Positions 17,688 to 27,524 of a stretch of 64,000 bases of DNA are shown one piece after another. The number at the start of each line of letters is the position of its first letter. Positions within the stretch are counted from its first letter, which is position 1. The position numbers were made by a program, and so were the translations under genes. The DNA is taken from NCBI GenBank assembly GCA_020073385.1, contig JAIQFH010000009.1:94921-158920 (forward strand), in the 5' to 3' direction. The notes under the pieces are model-generated. The model worked only from the letters and a program-made list of their open reading frames with translations. It made no database searches and had not been told where the DNA came from. This stretch comes from Terriglobia bacterium. Its GTDB lineage: Bacteria > Acidobacteriota > Terriglobia > Terriglobales > Acidobacteriaceae.

Positions 17688-18425
17688 CTACTTCTGGTAC
17701 ACGAAATGCCCGCGGCGATTCTGCTGCCAGCAAGCTTCGTTACTCTCGCTGCAGAACGGCTTCTCTTTGCCGTAGCTGATTGTCTTGATGCGGCTGGCAT
17801 TCACACCCGCCGCGACGAGAGCGCTTTTCACGGCACTTGCGCGCTGATCGCCCAAGGCCAGGTTGTAGTCAGTCGATCCACGCTCGTCGCAGTGCCCCTC
17901 GATGGTGATGTTGATATTCGTGTGCTGCGCGAGGAACTGCGAATCTGCCTGCACCGAAGACTGCTGATCGCCACGAATGTCGGACTTGTCATAATCGAAG
18001 TACACGTCCTTAATATTCTGGCTGAACAAGTCTTCATCGGTCACTGTCGGCGTCGGAGGTGGCGGCGGTGGTGGCGGCTGCGTCACCGTCAACCGAGCCG
18101 TAGCTTCCTGCGTGCCGCCGGCACCTTTCGCGGTGAGGTGATACGTCGTCGAATCCGTCGGAGAGACGCTTTGTGAGCCGTTCGGCTGCACCGCGCCAAC
18201 GCCGTCGATCGACACGTCAGTGGCATTGCTGGTCTGCCACGTTAAGGTACCAGACTGTCCGGCCTGAATGGTTGCCGGCGCCACCGAAATGGAGGCCGTC
18301 GGAGCCGGTGGCGGTGGCGGAGGTGGTGGCGGCGGCGGAGCGGCTTTCTTCTTGCACGCACCGAGCATCAGGAGAGCGCTAAGAGCAAAGATCAGCACAA
18401 CCCACTTCATACTTGATTGCTTCAC
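17688..18425 (-). CDS. pal: Peptidoglycan-associated lipoprotein Pal with extra Ig-like domain
   Basis: Outer-membrane lipoprotein that binds peptidoglycan and TolB. A GTG start follows a perfect AGGAGG with 6 nt spacing. The lipobox LMLGAC ends near residue 24. Then come a run of about eleven prolines, an Ig-like domain (about 43-112, SISVAPATIQAGQSGTLTW), a second run of about eight prolines and the OmpA/Pal domain (about 130-245) with VYFDYDKSDIR, EGHCDERGSTDYNLALGDQRA and a C-terminal RRGHFVYQK. The usual Pal is about 170 residues; the extra domain and two proline tracts make this 245. It lies 45 nt after tolB. Confidence 0.92.
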   Translation of the reverse strand: MKQSSMKWVVLIFALSALLMLGACKKKAAPPPPPPPPPPPAPTASISVAPATIQAGQSGTLTWQTSNATDVSIDGVGAVQPNGSQSVSPTDSTTYHLTAKGAGGTQEATARLTVTQPPPPPPPPTPTVTDEDLFSQNIKDVYFDYDKSDIRGDQQSSVQADSQFLAQHTNINITIEGHCDERGSTDYNLALGDQRASAVKSALVAAGVNASRIKTISYGKEKPFCSESNEACWQQNRRGHFVYQK

Positions 18426-18470
18426 TTGTTTCCTCCTACGACCCCAAAAAGGGCCAGACGAAGTTATGTA

Positions 18471-19940
18471 CTATTTCCAACTCCAATTAGGCTGCGTATT
18501 ACGTCCGGTAAAAGTCAACTGCTGAAGTTTTGTGCCGTCCGCCAGCATGCTCCAGATCTGCAAACTTCCGGAACGGTTCGACTGAAACACTATATGCCGT
18601 CCGTCGGGCGACCACGATGGAAAATCGTTCTTCCCGCCGTCATGGGTAAGCTGGACCCATTGCTTGCTGGCAATGTCCATCAGGTACAGATCGAGCGCCC
18701 CAGGATCTCCTGGCCCATATTTGCGGACCCAGGCGAACGTCAGGAATTGTCCGTTGGGCGACCAGTTCGGCGAAACCGCATATCCCTGGTCGGTCATGCG
18801 CTGCTGATTGGTGCCGTCGGCTTCCATCGTGTAAATCTGCGGCAAACCCGTACGGCCGCTGACGAACCCAATCTGCCCGTTGGTCTTCCGATTCCATACG
18901 GGGGAGACATCCGGCCCCTTGTCAGTCGTCAGTCGACGGGAATTCCCACCCGAGGCATCCCCCACGTAAATCTCGGATTCCCCTGACCGCGACGACGAAA
19001 ATGCCATCTTCGTCCCATCTGCCGACCACGCCGGCGAGAGGTTCGTCCCGCCAAAATGCGGGAACCCCACTGCCCGGTTCAGGTCGAGGGAATACATCAT
19101 AATCTCCCATCCGGTTTTCGTCAGTGCGCTGAATGCGAGCCGCGACCCGTCGGGTGAAATCCGCGGCGACAGCGCGATCGAACCCAGATGCGTAATCTGG
19201 TGCTGATTCGAGCCGTCGTAATCCATCGCCCAAATTTCCTTGTGACCGCTCCGGTCGCTCACAAAATAAATCTGAGTCTCGGCGATACCCTGAATGCCGC
19301 CGCCCAGGCGGAAGATGATTTCGTCGGCGAACTTGTGGGCCATCACCCGCGCCGCAGCGTCGCTCGCGGCATCAGAGTACTGTTTGCCGAGAATCTGCGG
19401 CGATTGGATGTTCTTGACGTCGAACAGCCAGCCTTGCACGGTCAGCCTGCCACCGGCTACACCCAGGTTTCCAAACGCCAGCATCGCCGCATTCGGAGGA
19501 GGCGCATTCCACGCCAGGAAGTTCACCTCCGGCGGCTGCCCGGGAACTTGCAGCGGATAAAAGCTCTTCGATACCAGCTCGACCACACCGGACACATCCA
19601 GATCGTTCCACAGCGTGTCGTTGAATGTCTTGAGCAGCGCGGCGTTCGCCGGATCGTTCGTGGCGGGCTTGAAGTCGGCGACCGCAAGGCGGACTTGTGC
19701 CACTCCCAGGCTCGTACCGGTTTTCACCCAATCCTGCGCCCCGGCAACCGAGGAAACCAGGCAGCAGGCAAGGAGAACGAATGCATGCGCGAAACCGCCA
19801 CTTCTGGCAGCCTGTCGCCCACCTGCTCTAGCAGGCTTGTCCATTCGCTTCAGGAGGAAAGATTTCGTATGTGCCAACATCGTAGCCCGATATGTATTGC
19901 TGCGCAAGAATTCGTATGTGGATAAACCGGTTCCCTTCAT
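18471..19940 (-). CDS. tolB: Tol-Pal translocation protein TolB
   Basis: Periplasmic beta-propeller that links Pal to TolA. The protein has up to 489 residues: a signal region ending CCLVSSVAGAQ (about 65), a TolB N-terminal domain (about 70-215) and a six-bladed propeller built of WD40-like repeats (about 220-489), each with a motif like ISPDGSRLAFSA, WSADGTKMAFSS and WSPDGRHIVFQS. The start is uncertain: the first ATG has AGGG upstream; ATGs at 19880 and 19844 would give a more ordinary signal-peptide length. It lies 81 nt after tolA. Confidence 0.93.
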   Translation of the reverse strand: MKGTGLSTYEFLRSNTYRATMLAHTKSFLLKRMDKPARAGGRQAARSGGFAHAFVLLACCLVSSVAGAQDWVKTGTSLGVAQVRLAVADFKPATNDPANAALLKTFNDTLWNDLDVSGVVELVSKSFYPLQVPGQPPEVNFLAWNAPPPNAAMLAFGNLGVAGGRLTVQGWLFDVKNIQSPQILGKQYSDAASDAAARVMAHKFADEIIFRLGGGIQGIAETQIYFVSDRSGHKEIWAMDYDGSNQHQITHLGSIALSPRISPDGSRLAFSALTKTGWEIMMYSLDLNRAVGFPHFGGTNLSPAWSADGTKMAFSSSRSGESEIYVGDASGGNSRRLTTDKGPDVSPVWNRKTNGQIGFVSGRTGLPQIYTMEADGTNQQRMTDQGYAVSPNWSPNGQFLTFAWVRKYGPGDPGALDLYLMDIASKQWVQLTHDGGKNDFPSWSPDGRHIVFQSNRSGSLQIWSMLADGTKLQQLTFTGRNTQPNWSWK

Positions 19941-20021
19941 TCAATTGTCCCTATTCTCCGCTCTTTTCCGCTCCCGTCCCATGAGGTACCGGGTTGATTA
20001 CGGACCAGAGGTACATCTGAT

Positions 20022-20793
20022 TTACCTCTTATAGTCGAACCAATACTCGACAGAAATTTTGCTTCCCGGATAATCCGGGGGTAATGGACCGAATGTGTCG
20101 ATCCGCTGCAGCGCGCGCGCCGCCGAGATGTCCAGCGACGGAACACCGCTCGACTGCTCTACCCGAACATTGGTCGGGTGCCCATCTCGCGCCACGTCAA
20201 ATGTGATGTAAACCCGCTGGGCAGAGGTAATCCTCGGATCCACCTCGTACTTCAGCCAGTTCTCCGAGACTTTTCGCTGGATGACCTGTACGTACCAGGC
20301 GTATTTGGTGCCGAAATCGCCGCCACCCCCGGTGATTCCGAATCCACCCTTTGCTCCGGCCGCGCTGAATGTTCCATAAGGACCGCTCACCGGACCGCCT
20401 TCGCCGAACGCCACTTGATTCTCCTCTGGTTCTGGCGCGGACTGCGGTTTCGACTTCGATTCGGTGATCTGCTTTTTCTGCGGCTTGATCTTCTTGTTCT
20501 TGCCCGCGATCTCGATCGCGTCGGGCTCTTTCTGTTCGATCTTCGGCTGCGACTGAGTGATACCTTTCGACTCGTTGGCCAGAACATTCTGCGTCTGCGT
20601 AGGGCTGGCCGGCAGCGGAACTGTGCTCACGAGAGTAGCGCCGATGGCTTCCCCACCTCCGCCTGAGCCCCACGTGTCGCCACTGCCTCGCGTCACGAAG
20701 GCGGTATAAACCAGTAGCGCCACAGTGATTCCCACATGGAGCCCCGCCGACCACGCCAGCGCGCGTCCCCAGCGGTCGTGCTCGAAATAGATC

Positions 20794-20816
<23 letters not shown>
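20022..20816 (-). CDS. tolA: TolA/TonB-like energy transducer
   Basis: A 264-residue inner-membrane protein that couples the TolQR motor to the outer membrane. One N-terminal membrane segment (about 20-42, LAWSAGLHVGITVALLVY) is followed by a charged, Lys/Gln/Glu-rich periplasmic region (80-145), a Gly-rich hinge and a TonB-type C-terminal domain (about 178-264: YAWYVQVIQRKVSENW, RVYITFDVARDGHPTNVRVEQSSG). It overlaps the tolR end by 17 to 23 nt depending on which of two ATGs is used, so translation is coupled. In this position it does the TolA job, although the C-terminal fold is TonB-like. Confidence 0.85.
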
Positions 20817-21221
<405 letters not shown>

Positions 21222-21222
<1 letters not shown>

Positions 21223-21941
21223 CAGCGCCTCGCGTCCGCGGCGACCGCGGCAGAACTCTGCGGCTGGTTGTGCTCGACGGCGTTCATAAATTCGAGCGAG
21301 AAGTCGTCGCAGCGAGCTGCAAATTCGCGGATCGAGGCGCCGATCAGGTTATAGGCGATGACCGCGGGAATCGCAGCTGCCAACCCGGCAGCAGTAGTGA
21401 TGAGCGCTTCGGAAATACCGGGCGCCACTGCACGCAGCGTCGCGGCGCCGGCGGTTCCGAGCCCATGAAACGCGTCAATGATGCCCCACACCGTACCGAA
21501 CAACCCGATAAAGGGAGTCGCCGCAGCTGTGATCGCCAGCCACGGTACGTTGCGCTCGAGCCGCGTGATCTCCTCTGACGATCCGATTTGCATGCCGCGC
21601 TGAATCGGGACCATGCTCCGCAGCCCGCCCGAAGACGCGACCTGGCGGCGATATTCCTCGTATCCACCTTCAAACACGCCCACCAGCGGGCTGGGCTTGA
21701 ACTGATCGGCCACCGCAACAATATCCTGCAAGCGCTGCGCCTTGCGGAAGGCGCGCACAAAGCGTCCGCTCTGCGCTTTAGCTCGCCGCAGAAGGCTCCA
21801 TTTGGTCAGAATGATCGCCCAGGAGATCAGGCTGAATGCGAGGAGCGTGAGCAAAACCAGCTTCGCCACCGCGCCCGTGTTGGAAAGCATGTCGACGATT
21901 TCGCCGCCGACGAACACTGCTGGCAAGGGAAAAAAATGCAT
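21222..21941 (-). CDS. tolQ: TolQ/ExbB-type motor subunit
   Basis: A 239-residue inner-membrane protein forming the proton-driven motor with TolR. Three membrane segments are visible: about 22-45 (KLVLLTLLAFSLISWAIIL), about 135-160 (VPWLAITAAATPFIGLFGTVWG) and about 175-205 (ALITTAAGLAAAIPAVIAYNL), the last two forming the conserved MotA/TolQ/ExbB core. It is the first gene of tolQ-tolR-tolA-tolB-pal-cpoB. The ATG at 21941 is preceded on the minus strand by a TATAAT (21967-21972), which would give a very short leader; no good -35 is visible. A later ATG at 21890 is the alternative start. Confidence 0.93.
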
Positions 21942-22025
21942 CGTTTTTGGGAGAACGCCTCTTTTAATTATAGATGAATAGTGGGCTTTACTTTTCCACG
22001 CGAACCCCATCCGACAACCAAAAGT

Positions 22026-22694
22026 TCATGCTGTGATGGTGCCCAAATACGCGCATAAGGCACGCGAAGCCCGGCTACTGTTGAGCGCCAGGCGCGTCAC
22101 CCGCGGCCAGAGCCAGGGTCTGATCGCTGCGTAGCAGGCGAAGCGTCCCTGTGAGAACTCACCTTCGGCGTCAACGAAACGCTCCATCGCGGGGAACTCG
22201 AAATCCATTTCATCCGAAACGGCTTTTACGGCCGTGAACAGTTTGCCTCGGACCTCGGCCGCGCGGGCCACAGTGGCAGCCTCCATGTCCACCGCTTCTG
22301 CGCCGTACGACTCGCGCAACTTGCGCTTCTGCGCCGGACTGGCAACCGATCCAAAGCTGACGAGTACTCCCTCGCCACCATCTACAACCGTTCTGCTGCT
22401 GTCGCCCGCATTGATTACCGTGCTCGGCCGGATCAGGTCCCCAACTTTCAGTCTGGAATCAAGTGCGCCAGCAAAACCCGCCGAGCAGAGAACCTTCGGA
22501 TCGAAGATTGCGATCACCGCTTCCGAGGCCCTGCGAGCGGCCACTGCGCCTATTCCGCCGCAGACCACGACGATATCCCCGTTTTCGAAAAAGCGGAAGC
22601 GCCGCCCATCGTACTCTTTCTCGGTGATGCGCCAACTCTTCACCAGCGGCCTCACTTCGCGTTCCAAGGCGGCCACGATCGCGAGTCTAGGCAT
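22026..22694 (-). CDS. hpnG: Hopanoid-associated nucleoside phosphorylase (adenosylhopane nucleosidase)
   Basis: Removes adenine from adenosylhopane during side-chain synthesis of extended hopanoids. The 222-residue protein has a purine/MTA-SAH nucleosidase fold: MPRLAIVAALEREVRPL at the start, VVVCGGIGAVAARRA, LCSAGFAGALD, AVDMEAATVARAAE (the substrate-binding Met-Glu pair) and AVSDEMD with the catalytic Asp. Its ATG lies inside the last codons of hpnA (8-nt overlap), which explains the pairing and supports HpnG over a general SAH nucleosidase. hpnH, needed for adenosylhopane formation, is not in the window. Confidence 0.85.
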   Translation of the reverse strand: MPRLAIVAALEREVRPLVKSWRITEKEYDGRRFRFFENGDIVVVCGGIGAVAARRASEAVIAIFDPKVLCSAGFAGALDSRLKVGDLIRPSTVINAGDSSRTVVDGGEGVLVSFGSVASPAQKRKLRESYGAEAVDMEAATVARAAEVRGKLFTAVKAVSDEMDFEFPAMERFVDAEGEFSQGRFACYAAIRPWLWPRVTRLALNSSRASRALCAYLGTITA

Positions 22695-23673
22695 ACCCGT
22701 TCGCCCGAAACCATTCCACCGCCCGCCGTAGCGCGCTATCGATCGGCACAATCTTCCATCCCAGTTCTCGCTGAGCCTTGGCGGAACTGGCGAACATCTT
22801 TTTCTTGCCCATGCGCACGGTGTCCACCGTTGCGCGCGGTTCGCGCCGCAATAGCAGGCCGGTCACCGCCTCGTCGACTACCCCGGCAGCGAAAGCAAAG
22901 ATGTAAGGCAACTTGATTCTTGGCGACGGCAGCCCGGTAATCTGGCCAAGTTTGTCGAGAATTTGTTTCAAGGTCAGATCTTCTCCGCCAAGAATGTAGC
23001 GGTCCCCTGACTTCCCTTTTTCGAGAGCGGCGACGTGTCCCTGCGCGCACTCTCTTACGTCGACAAGGTTGAGCCCGGTCTCGACGTAGGCGGGAAATTT
23101 CCGCTTGAGAAAATCGACTACGATTCGCCCGGTCGGGGTCGGCTTCACGTCCTGCTCGCCGATGGGAGTCGTCGGGTTCACGGTCACCACGTGCATCCCG
23201 CTGCGCCCGGCTTCCATCGCGACTTGTTCGGCCATGAACTTCGACCGCTTGTAGTGTCCGATCATATCGGCGAGAGATACAGGGGACTCCTCGTCGGCGG
23301 GACACCCGTCGCTCGTAAATCCAACAGTCGCCACACTGGAGGTGTACACCACGCGCTGGACACCGTTCTTTCGAGCCGCCTCCAGCAACCCCCGAGTCCC
23401 ATCGACGTTCGAACGATACATCTCGTTCGGATCCCGCACCCAGAGCCGGTAATCCGCCGCGACATGAAACACGGTGTCGCAACCGGACATGGCTTTCTCC
23501 AGAGAAGCGGCGTCGCGCAGATCACCCGTTACAGTCTCAGCCTTGAGCCCCTCAAGATTCTTCAGATTGCTGGTAGGACGAACCAGCAGCCGCAGGTCCG
23601 CGCCCTGGTCGGCCAGAACACGCGCGACGTGGGAGCCCAGAAATCCGGTTGCGCCGGTAACGAACGCTTTCAA
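22687..23673 (-). CDS. hpnA: Hopanoid-associated sugar epimerase/dehydratase-like protein
   Basis: A 328-residue NAD(P)-dependent short-chain epimerase-family enzyme. The Rossmann motif is MKAFVTGATGFLGSHVA, the catalytic residues are in TSSVATVGF (Ser/Thr) and HYKRSKFMAEQ (Tyr and Lys of YxxxK). HpnA proteins occur in hopanoid loci and probably act on the sugar or side-chain part; the exact reaction is unsettled. It overlaps hpnG by 8 nt and lies downstream of a cupin and shc on the same strand. Confidence 0.88.
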   Translation of the reverse strand: MKAFVTGATGFLGSHVARVLADQGADLRLLVRPTSNLKNLEGLKAETVTGDLRDAASLEKAMSGCDTVFHVAADYRLWVRDPNEMYRSNVDGTRGLLEAARKNGVQRVVYTSSVATVGFTSDGCPADEESPVSLADMIGHYKRSKFMAEQVAMEAGRSGMHVVTVNPTTPIGEQDVKPTPTGRIVVDFLKRKFPAYVETGLNLVDVRECAQGHVAALEKGKSGDRYILGGEDLTLKQILDKLGQITGLPSPRIKLPYIFAFAAGVVDEAVTGLLLRREPRATVDTVRMGKKKMFASSAKAQRELGWKIVPIDSALRRAVEWFRANGYA

Positions 23674-23729
23674 CGTTGGTCTCAGTTCTTCAGTTCGGTT
23701 GCACGATCCCCAGACTGCCCGTCCGTATC

Positions 23730-24092
23730 CTACTTGCTGGCGTAGTGGGCAGCTCCGAGAAAATGGAGCGAAACGTAGGGCTCATTGCCCACCACCCAAC
23801 TGTCGTGACCGGGAGGCCCGGGTGGAATGTAGAAGAGCATTCCTGCGCGAAGTTCGTGGATCGTGCCGTCTTCCATTGCGGCTGTGGCGCAGCCCGAGAG
23901 CACCATCCCGACATGCTCCACGTTGCACCGCGGGGCACCAACGCCGGGGCCAACGTGCAGCGACCACTTCCACCCCGGCTGATAGGTGGCACGTCCGATC
24001 GTCATGCCGCCGATGTGAACGACTTCGAACTTTCCCTTTTCGAATGTGCGAACTTCGTCGGGCTCCTCGAAGCGCTTTAGGATCGTTTCCAT
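23730..24092 (-). CDS. Small cupin-domain protein
   Basis: A 120-residue cytoplasmic protein with one cupin barrel: HVGPGVGAPRCNVEHVGMVLSG holds the first motif (His and Glu-type ligands) and PPGPPGHDSWVVG the second (His). No fused domain is present. It lies between shc and hpnA, with all three genes on the minus strand, but cupins are too diverse for the position to fix a role. It is unrelated in sequence to the broken cupin gene at 7580. Confidence 0.75.
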   Translation of the reverse strand: METILKRFEEPDEVRTFEKGKFEVVHIGGMTIGRATYQPGWKWSLHVGPGVGAPRCNVEHVGMVLSGCATAAMEDGTIHELRAGMLFYIPPGPPGHDSWVVGNEPYVSLHFLGAAHYASK

Positions 24093-24177
24093 CGTCGGTA
24101 TAGAGAATCCATCTCCGATAGAAATTGAGGACCCGGCCAGCCTGGCCAGTTTTCGGTTCGCAGTGAAGCTCTCAGCG

Positions 24178-26160
24178 CTAGTTTCCGTTCTTCTCCATCA
24201 CCTTCGCATACGTCGTCAGCGCCAGCAGCGGGAAGTACTGCCGGTACAGGTGATACATCAAGTAGAACACCCGCGGGAAGCCGGTTCCGGTGCAGAACTT
24301 CTCATCCCACGAGCCATCTTTCCTCTGCGTGCGCATCAGGTGGGCAATACCGCGCGCAACCGAATCGCTGCGCGTATCACCAGCAGCCAGCAATCCAAGA
24401 ATCGCCCAAGCCGTCTGGGAAGGTGTGCTGTCGCCTTGTCCGCGCAGAGTGGGGTCATCATAGGAACCCACGGTCTCGCCCCATCCGCCATCGGAATTCT
24501 GCACCATGCGCAGCCACTCGGCCCCCTGCTGGATGCAAGGCTCATGCAAATCCATGCCGATCGCTTCCAGCCCGCGCAGCACCAGCGCCGTGCCGTAGAT
24601 ATAGTTCACGCCCCAGCGTCCGAACCAGCTTCCGTCCGGTTCTTGCTCGTTCCGCACGAACTTGATCGCCTTCCTCACCGCTGGATGGTTCTTGTCGTAC
24701 CCGTAGGTAGCAAGCATCTCAAGAATCCGCCCGGTGATGTCAACCGTGGGCGGATCGAGCATTGCATTGTGATCGGCAAACGGAACGTATTGGAACACCA
24801 TGCGGTCGTTGTCTTTATCGAACGAGGCCCAGCCGCCGTTCTTGCACTGCATCGAGAAGATCCAGTCGATCGCCCGCTGCACCGATTCCCGCTGGTAGCG
24901 CCCATTGGGATGCTCCACGCGGCTTAGCGCCAGACAAACCATCGCGCTGTCATCTACATCGGGATAAAACTCATTGTTGAACTCGAAGTACCAGCCGCCC
25001 GGCTGCCCATTCTTGTTCTTTACCTTCCAGTCGCCGACGTTGCGCACCTGCTTCTGCAGGATCCAGTCTGCGCACTTCACCATCCTGGGATCATTAGCTG
25101 GGACTCCCGACTCGCCCAGTGCGAACAGCGCGTAAGCCGTATCCCATACCGGAGACATGCAGGGCTGCATGCGGAAGGTCTCTTCCTCCTCGATCCCGAG
25201 TTTCTCGAACTCATCCATCGCGCGGATGACCTGCGGATCGTCGAGCGAGTATCCGAGACAGCGCAGAGCGATGATCGAGTTCATGATCGATGGATAAATT
25301 GCGGCCACGCCGTCGCTCATCTCGAAACGTTCGAGCACCCACTTTTCCGCTTTCCGCAAAGCGATTGAGCGCAACGGCCGCACGTGCACGCGCTCGAACC
25401 AGTGCGTGACGCGGTCGATGACCAGGAAGAAATTTCGCCAGGAGACTAGCTTCTTCGCCCAGTGCAGGTGCATGCGCGACTTGTGCATGCCGCCGACGAA
25501 TAGTTCCTCGACGCCCATCTCGCGGGGGATCTTCTTAAAAGGCTTCTTGGCATAGCAGATGGAAAGCGGCACCAGGATGGCGCGCGACCACGACGAAATC
25601 TCGTAGATGTTAAACCAGAACCAGTTGGGAAACAGCACGATTTCGGGCGGAATCGCCGGAACAGCATCGTAGTCGTATTGCCCGAAGAAGCACAGATAGA
25701 TCTTGGTGAATGTGTTGACCTCGGTGACCCCACCCATGGCCAGAATCTTCTTGCGTGCGCGCTCCAGCGCAGGATGCTCGGCCGGGTACCCCGCCAATTT
25801 CAGTCCGAAATAGGCCTTCACCGAGACACTGATGTTCGACGGACTCCCAACGGAGATACTCCATCCGCCGTCTTCGTTTTGATGGCGGAGGATCCAGTTG
25901 GCTGCCTTCTGGAAACGTTCCGCATTCCCGGTTCCGAGCAGCGTGTGGAGCAGAATGTAGTCCGACTCAAGAGTAGTGTCGGCCTCGAGTTCCCCGCACC
26001 AGTACCCCTCTCCAGTCTGCTGCGAAAAAAGGTACTTTCGCGCCGCTGCGATCGCCGCGCTGACATGCGCGCCAAGTTCCTCGATCTTGCCGAAACGAAG
26101 CTGCGGATTCGAACCCGGAAGAGCCTCTGCTAAGTGGGAATCGGGGGAGTTGTTATCCAT
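24178..26160 (-). CDS. shc: Squalene-hopene cyclase
   Basis: Membrane-associated class II terpene cyclase that turns squalene into hopene/hopanol. The 660-residue length is typical. The acid motif DVDD is at about residue 400 (FYPDVDDSAMV) and supplies the proton. QW repeats recur through the protein, for example QTGEGYWCGELEADTTLESDY near the N-terminus, QNEDGGWSI, QCKNGGWASFD, EPDGSWFGRWGVNYIYGT and QNSDGGWGE. The product is the substrate for later Hpn steps; squalene is made by hpnCDE some 8 kb away on the other strand. It has no clear ribosome site and its start is set by the first ATG. Confidence 0.96.
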   Translation of the reverse strand: MDNNSPDSHLAEALPGSNPQLRFGKIEELGAHVSAAIAAARKYLFSQQTGEGYWCGELEADTTLESDYILLHTLLGTGNAERFQKAANWILRHQNEDGGWSISVGSPSNISVSVKAYFGLKLAGYPAEHPALERARKKILAMGGVTEVNTFTKIYLCFFGQYDYDAVPAIPPEIVLFPNWFWFNIYEISSWSRAILVPLSICYAKKPFKKIPREMGVEELFVGGMHKSRMHLHWAKKLVSWRNFFLVIDRVTHWFERVHVRPLRSIALRKAEKWVLERFEMSDGVAAIYPSIMNSIIALRCLGYSLDDPQVIRAMDEFEKLGIEEEETFRMQPCMSPVWDTAYALFALGESGVPANDPRMVKCADWILQKQVRNVGDWKVKNKNGQPGGWYFEFNNEFYPDVDDSAMVCLALSRVEHPNGRYQRESVQRAIDWIFSMQCKNGGWASFDKDNDRMVFQYVPFADHNAMLDPPTVDITGRILEMLATYGYDKNHPAVRKAIKFVRNEQEPDGSWFGRWGVNYIYGTALVLRGLEAIGMDLHEPCIQQGAEWLRMVQNSDGGWGETVGSYDDPTLRGQGDSTPSQTAWAILGLLAAGDTRSDSVARGIAHLMRTQRKDGSWDEKFCTGTGFPRVFYLMYHLYRQYFPLLALTTYAKVMEKNGN

Positions 26161-26189
26161 TCATCTACTCCAATACCTTCACATCTATC

Positions 26190-26217
26190 GTAGAGACGTG
26201 GCTTGCTACGTCTCTAC
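26190..26217. repeat. 10-bp inverted repeat GTAGAGACGT / ACGTCTCTAC
   Basis: A perfect 10-bp stem with an 8-nt loop between shc and ispH (GTAGAGACGT, 26190-26199, and ACGTCTCTAC, 26208-26217). No T tract follows on either side, so it is more like a REP element than a terminator, although it would fold in the leader of a shc transcript coming from ispH. Confidence 0.7.
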
Positions 26218-26274
26218 TCACCAAGAGCACATGTGCCTGCGGCGGCAACGACGCGGCAAGCAAGGTCTCAACGA

Positions 26275-27270
26275 TTAATTTGCCGGAGCCGATGCTATTG
26301 CCTCAACGATCTCCGGCGGCAGTCCGAAGCGCACGTTTTCCGGCATCACTTCCAGTTCCTGAACGTTGTTAAAACCTTTTCCGCGCAGGAAGGTGATCGT
26401 TTCCTCGACCAGATGCTCGGGAGCCGACGCCCCAGCAGTCAAGGCGATGGTCTTTACGCCCTTCAACCAATCCGTTTCAATGTCATTGCAGCTGTCGATG
26501 AGATGCGCGTTTGTGCCCAGATTGCGCGCCACCTCGACCAGTCGATTCGAGTTCGAACTGTTCTCCGAGCCCACGACGAGCAGCAAATCCGACTCGGAAG
26601 CGACCTGCTTCACCGCGACCTGCCGGTTTTCGGTCGCATAGCAGATATCCTGTGCCGCCGGTCCTTTGATATTCGGAAACTTCTGCTTTAAGGCCGCGAT
26701 GATGTCTTTCGTCTCGTCGAGGCTCAACGTCGTTTGCGTCAGATATGCCACGCGATTCGGATCCGGGACCTGCAGCGATGCTACCTGCTCCGGCGACCCC
26801 ACCACCTGGGTTACGCGTGGAGCTTCGCCCAGGGTTCCAATTACCTCGTCGTGATCGCGATGACCGATCAGGATCAGCGAATACCCTTCCTTGGCGAACT
26901 TCACGGCTTCTACGTGGACTTTGGTCACCAGCGGGCAGGTCGCATCAATTACGCGCAGCCCACGCCGGGCGCTGTGCTCGCGCACTTCGGGGGATACCCC
27001 GTGCGCGCTATAAATAATGCGCTCGCCGTTGGGCACCTCATCTTCGCTATCGACGAAAACCGCCCCCTTGCCGCGCAGTTCCTCCACCACAAAGCTGTTG
27101 TGGACGATTTCCTTGCGGACATAGATCGGCGGCCCAAATGCCTCCAGCGCGATGCGCACCACGTCGATGGCGCGAACCACGCCCGCGCAGAATCCACGAG
27201 GCTTCAACAGCAGCAAGGTCTTTCCGTCACTTTTCGCTAGAATTCCAGCCACGATATTGGCTTCTCCCAT
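26275..27270 (-). CDS. ispH: 4-hydroxy-3-methylbut-2-enyl diphosphate reductase
   Basis: Last enzyme of the MEP isoprenoid pathway, giving IPP and DMAPP. The 331-residue protein carries the three Cys ligands of the catalytic [4Fe-4S] cluster in RGFCAGVVRA, DATCPLVTKVH and DICYATENRQ, plus SAHGVSP, IGHRDHDEVIG, VVGSENSSNSNRL and TAGASAPEHLV. The ATG at 27270 is chosen; the frame is open upstream to 27333 without family similarity. Its place directly upstream of shc (113 nt) fits supply of precursors to the hopanoid path. Confidence 0.96.
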   Translation of the reverse strand: MGEANIVAGILAKSDGKTLLLLKPRGFCAGVVRAIDVVRIALEAFGPPIYVRKEIVHNSFVVEELRGKGAVFVDSEDEVPNGERIIYSAHGVSPEVREHSARRGLRVIDATCPLVTKVHVEAVKFAKEGYSLILIGHRDHDEVIGTLGEAPRVTQVVGSPEQVASLQVPDPNRVAYLTQTTLSLDETKDIIAALKQKFPNIKGPAAQDICYATENRQVAVKQVASESDLLLVVGSENSSNSNRLVEVARNLGTNAHLIDSCNDIETDWLKGVKTIALTAGASAPEHLVEETITFLRGKGFNNVQELEVMPENVRFGLPPEIVEAIASAPAN

Positions 27271-27524
27271 TTTCCGTTTGTCATCCCGGCGCGACGCGGC
27301 GCCGAAGGACTCTGGGCATCCCGGCATCAACACCGTTCAGATGCAATCCGACCACAAACCCCGTAGCCTTAGGGTACACGAACCCCATTGTGGCGATGCT
27401 ATAAAGTTACCGGAAAGTGCCGGGATGGTCAACGTAAGCCACAGAAATGGCTAGGATTAGCAGCGAATGGAAGATTCAGGCATTCCAACGGGTTGGCACA
27501 CATTCATGCCGACGACACACTTAC

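Noticed and set aside
21967..21972. TATAAT as a definite tolQ promoter
   Set aside because: The hexamer is perfect on the minus strand but no -35 match lies 16-18 nt upstream, and the leader would be about 20 nt. Mentioned with tolQ but not listed as a feature.
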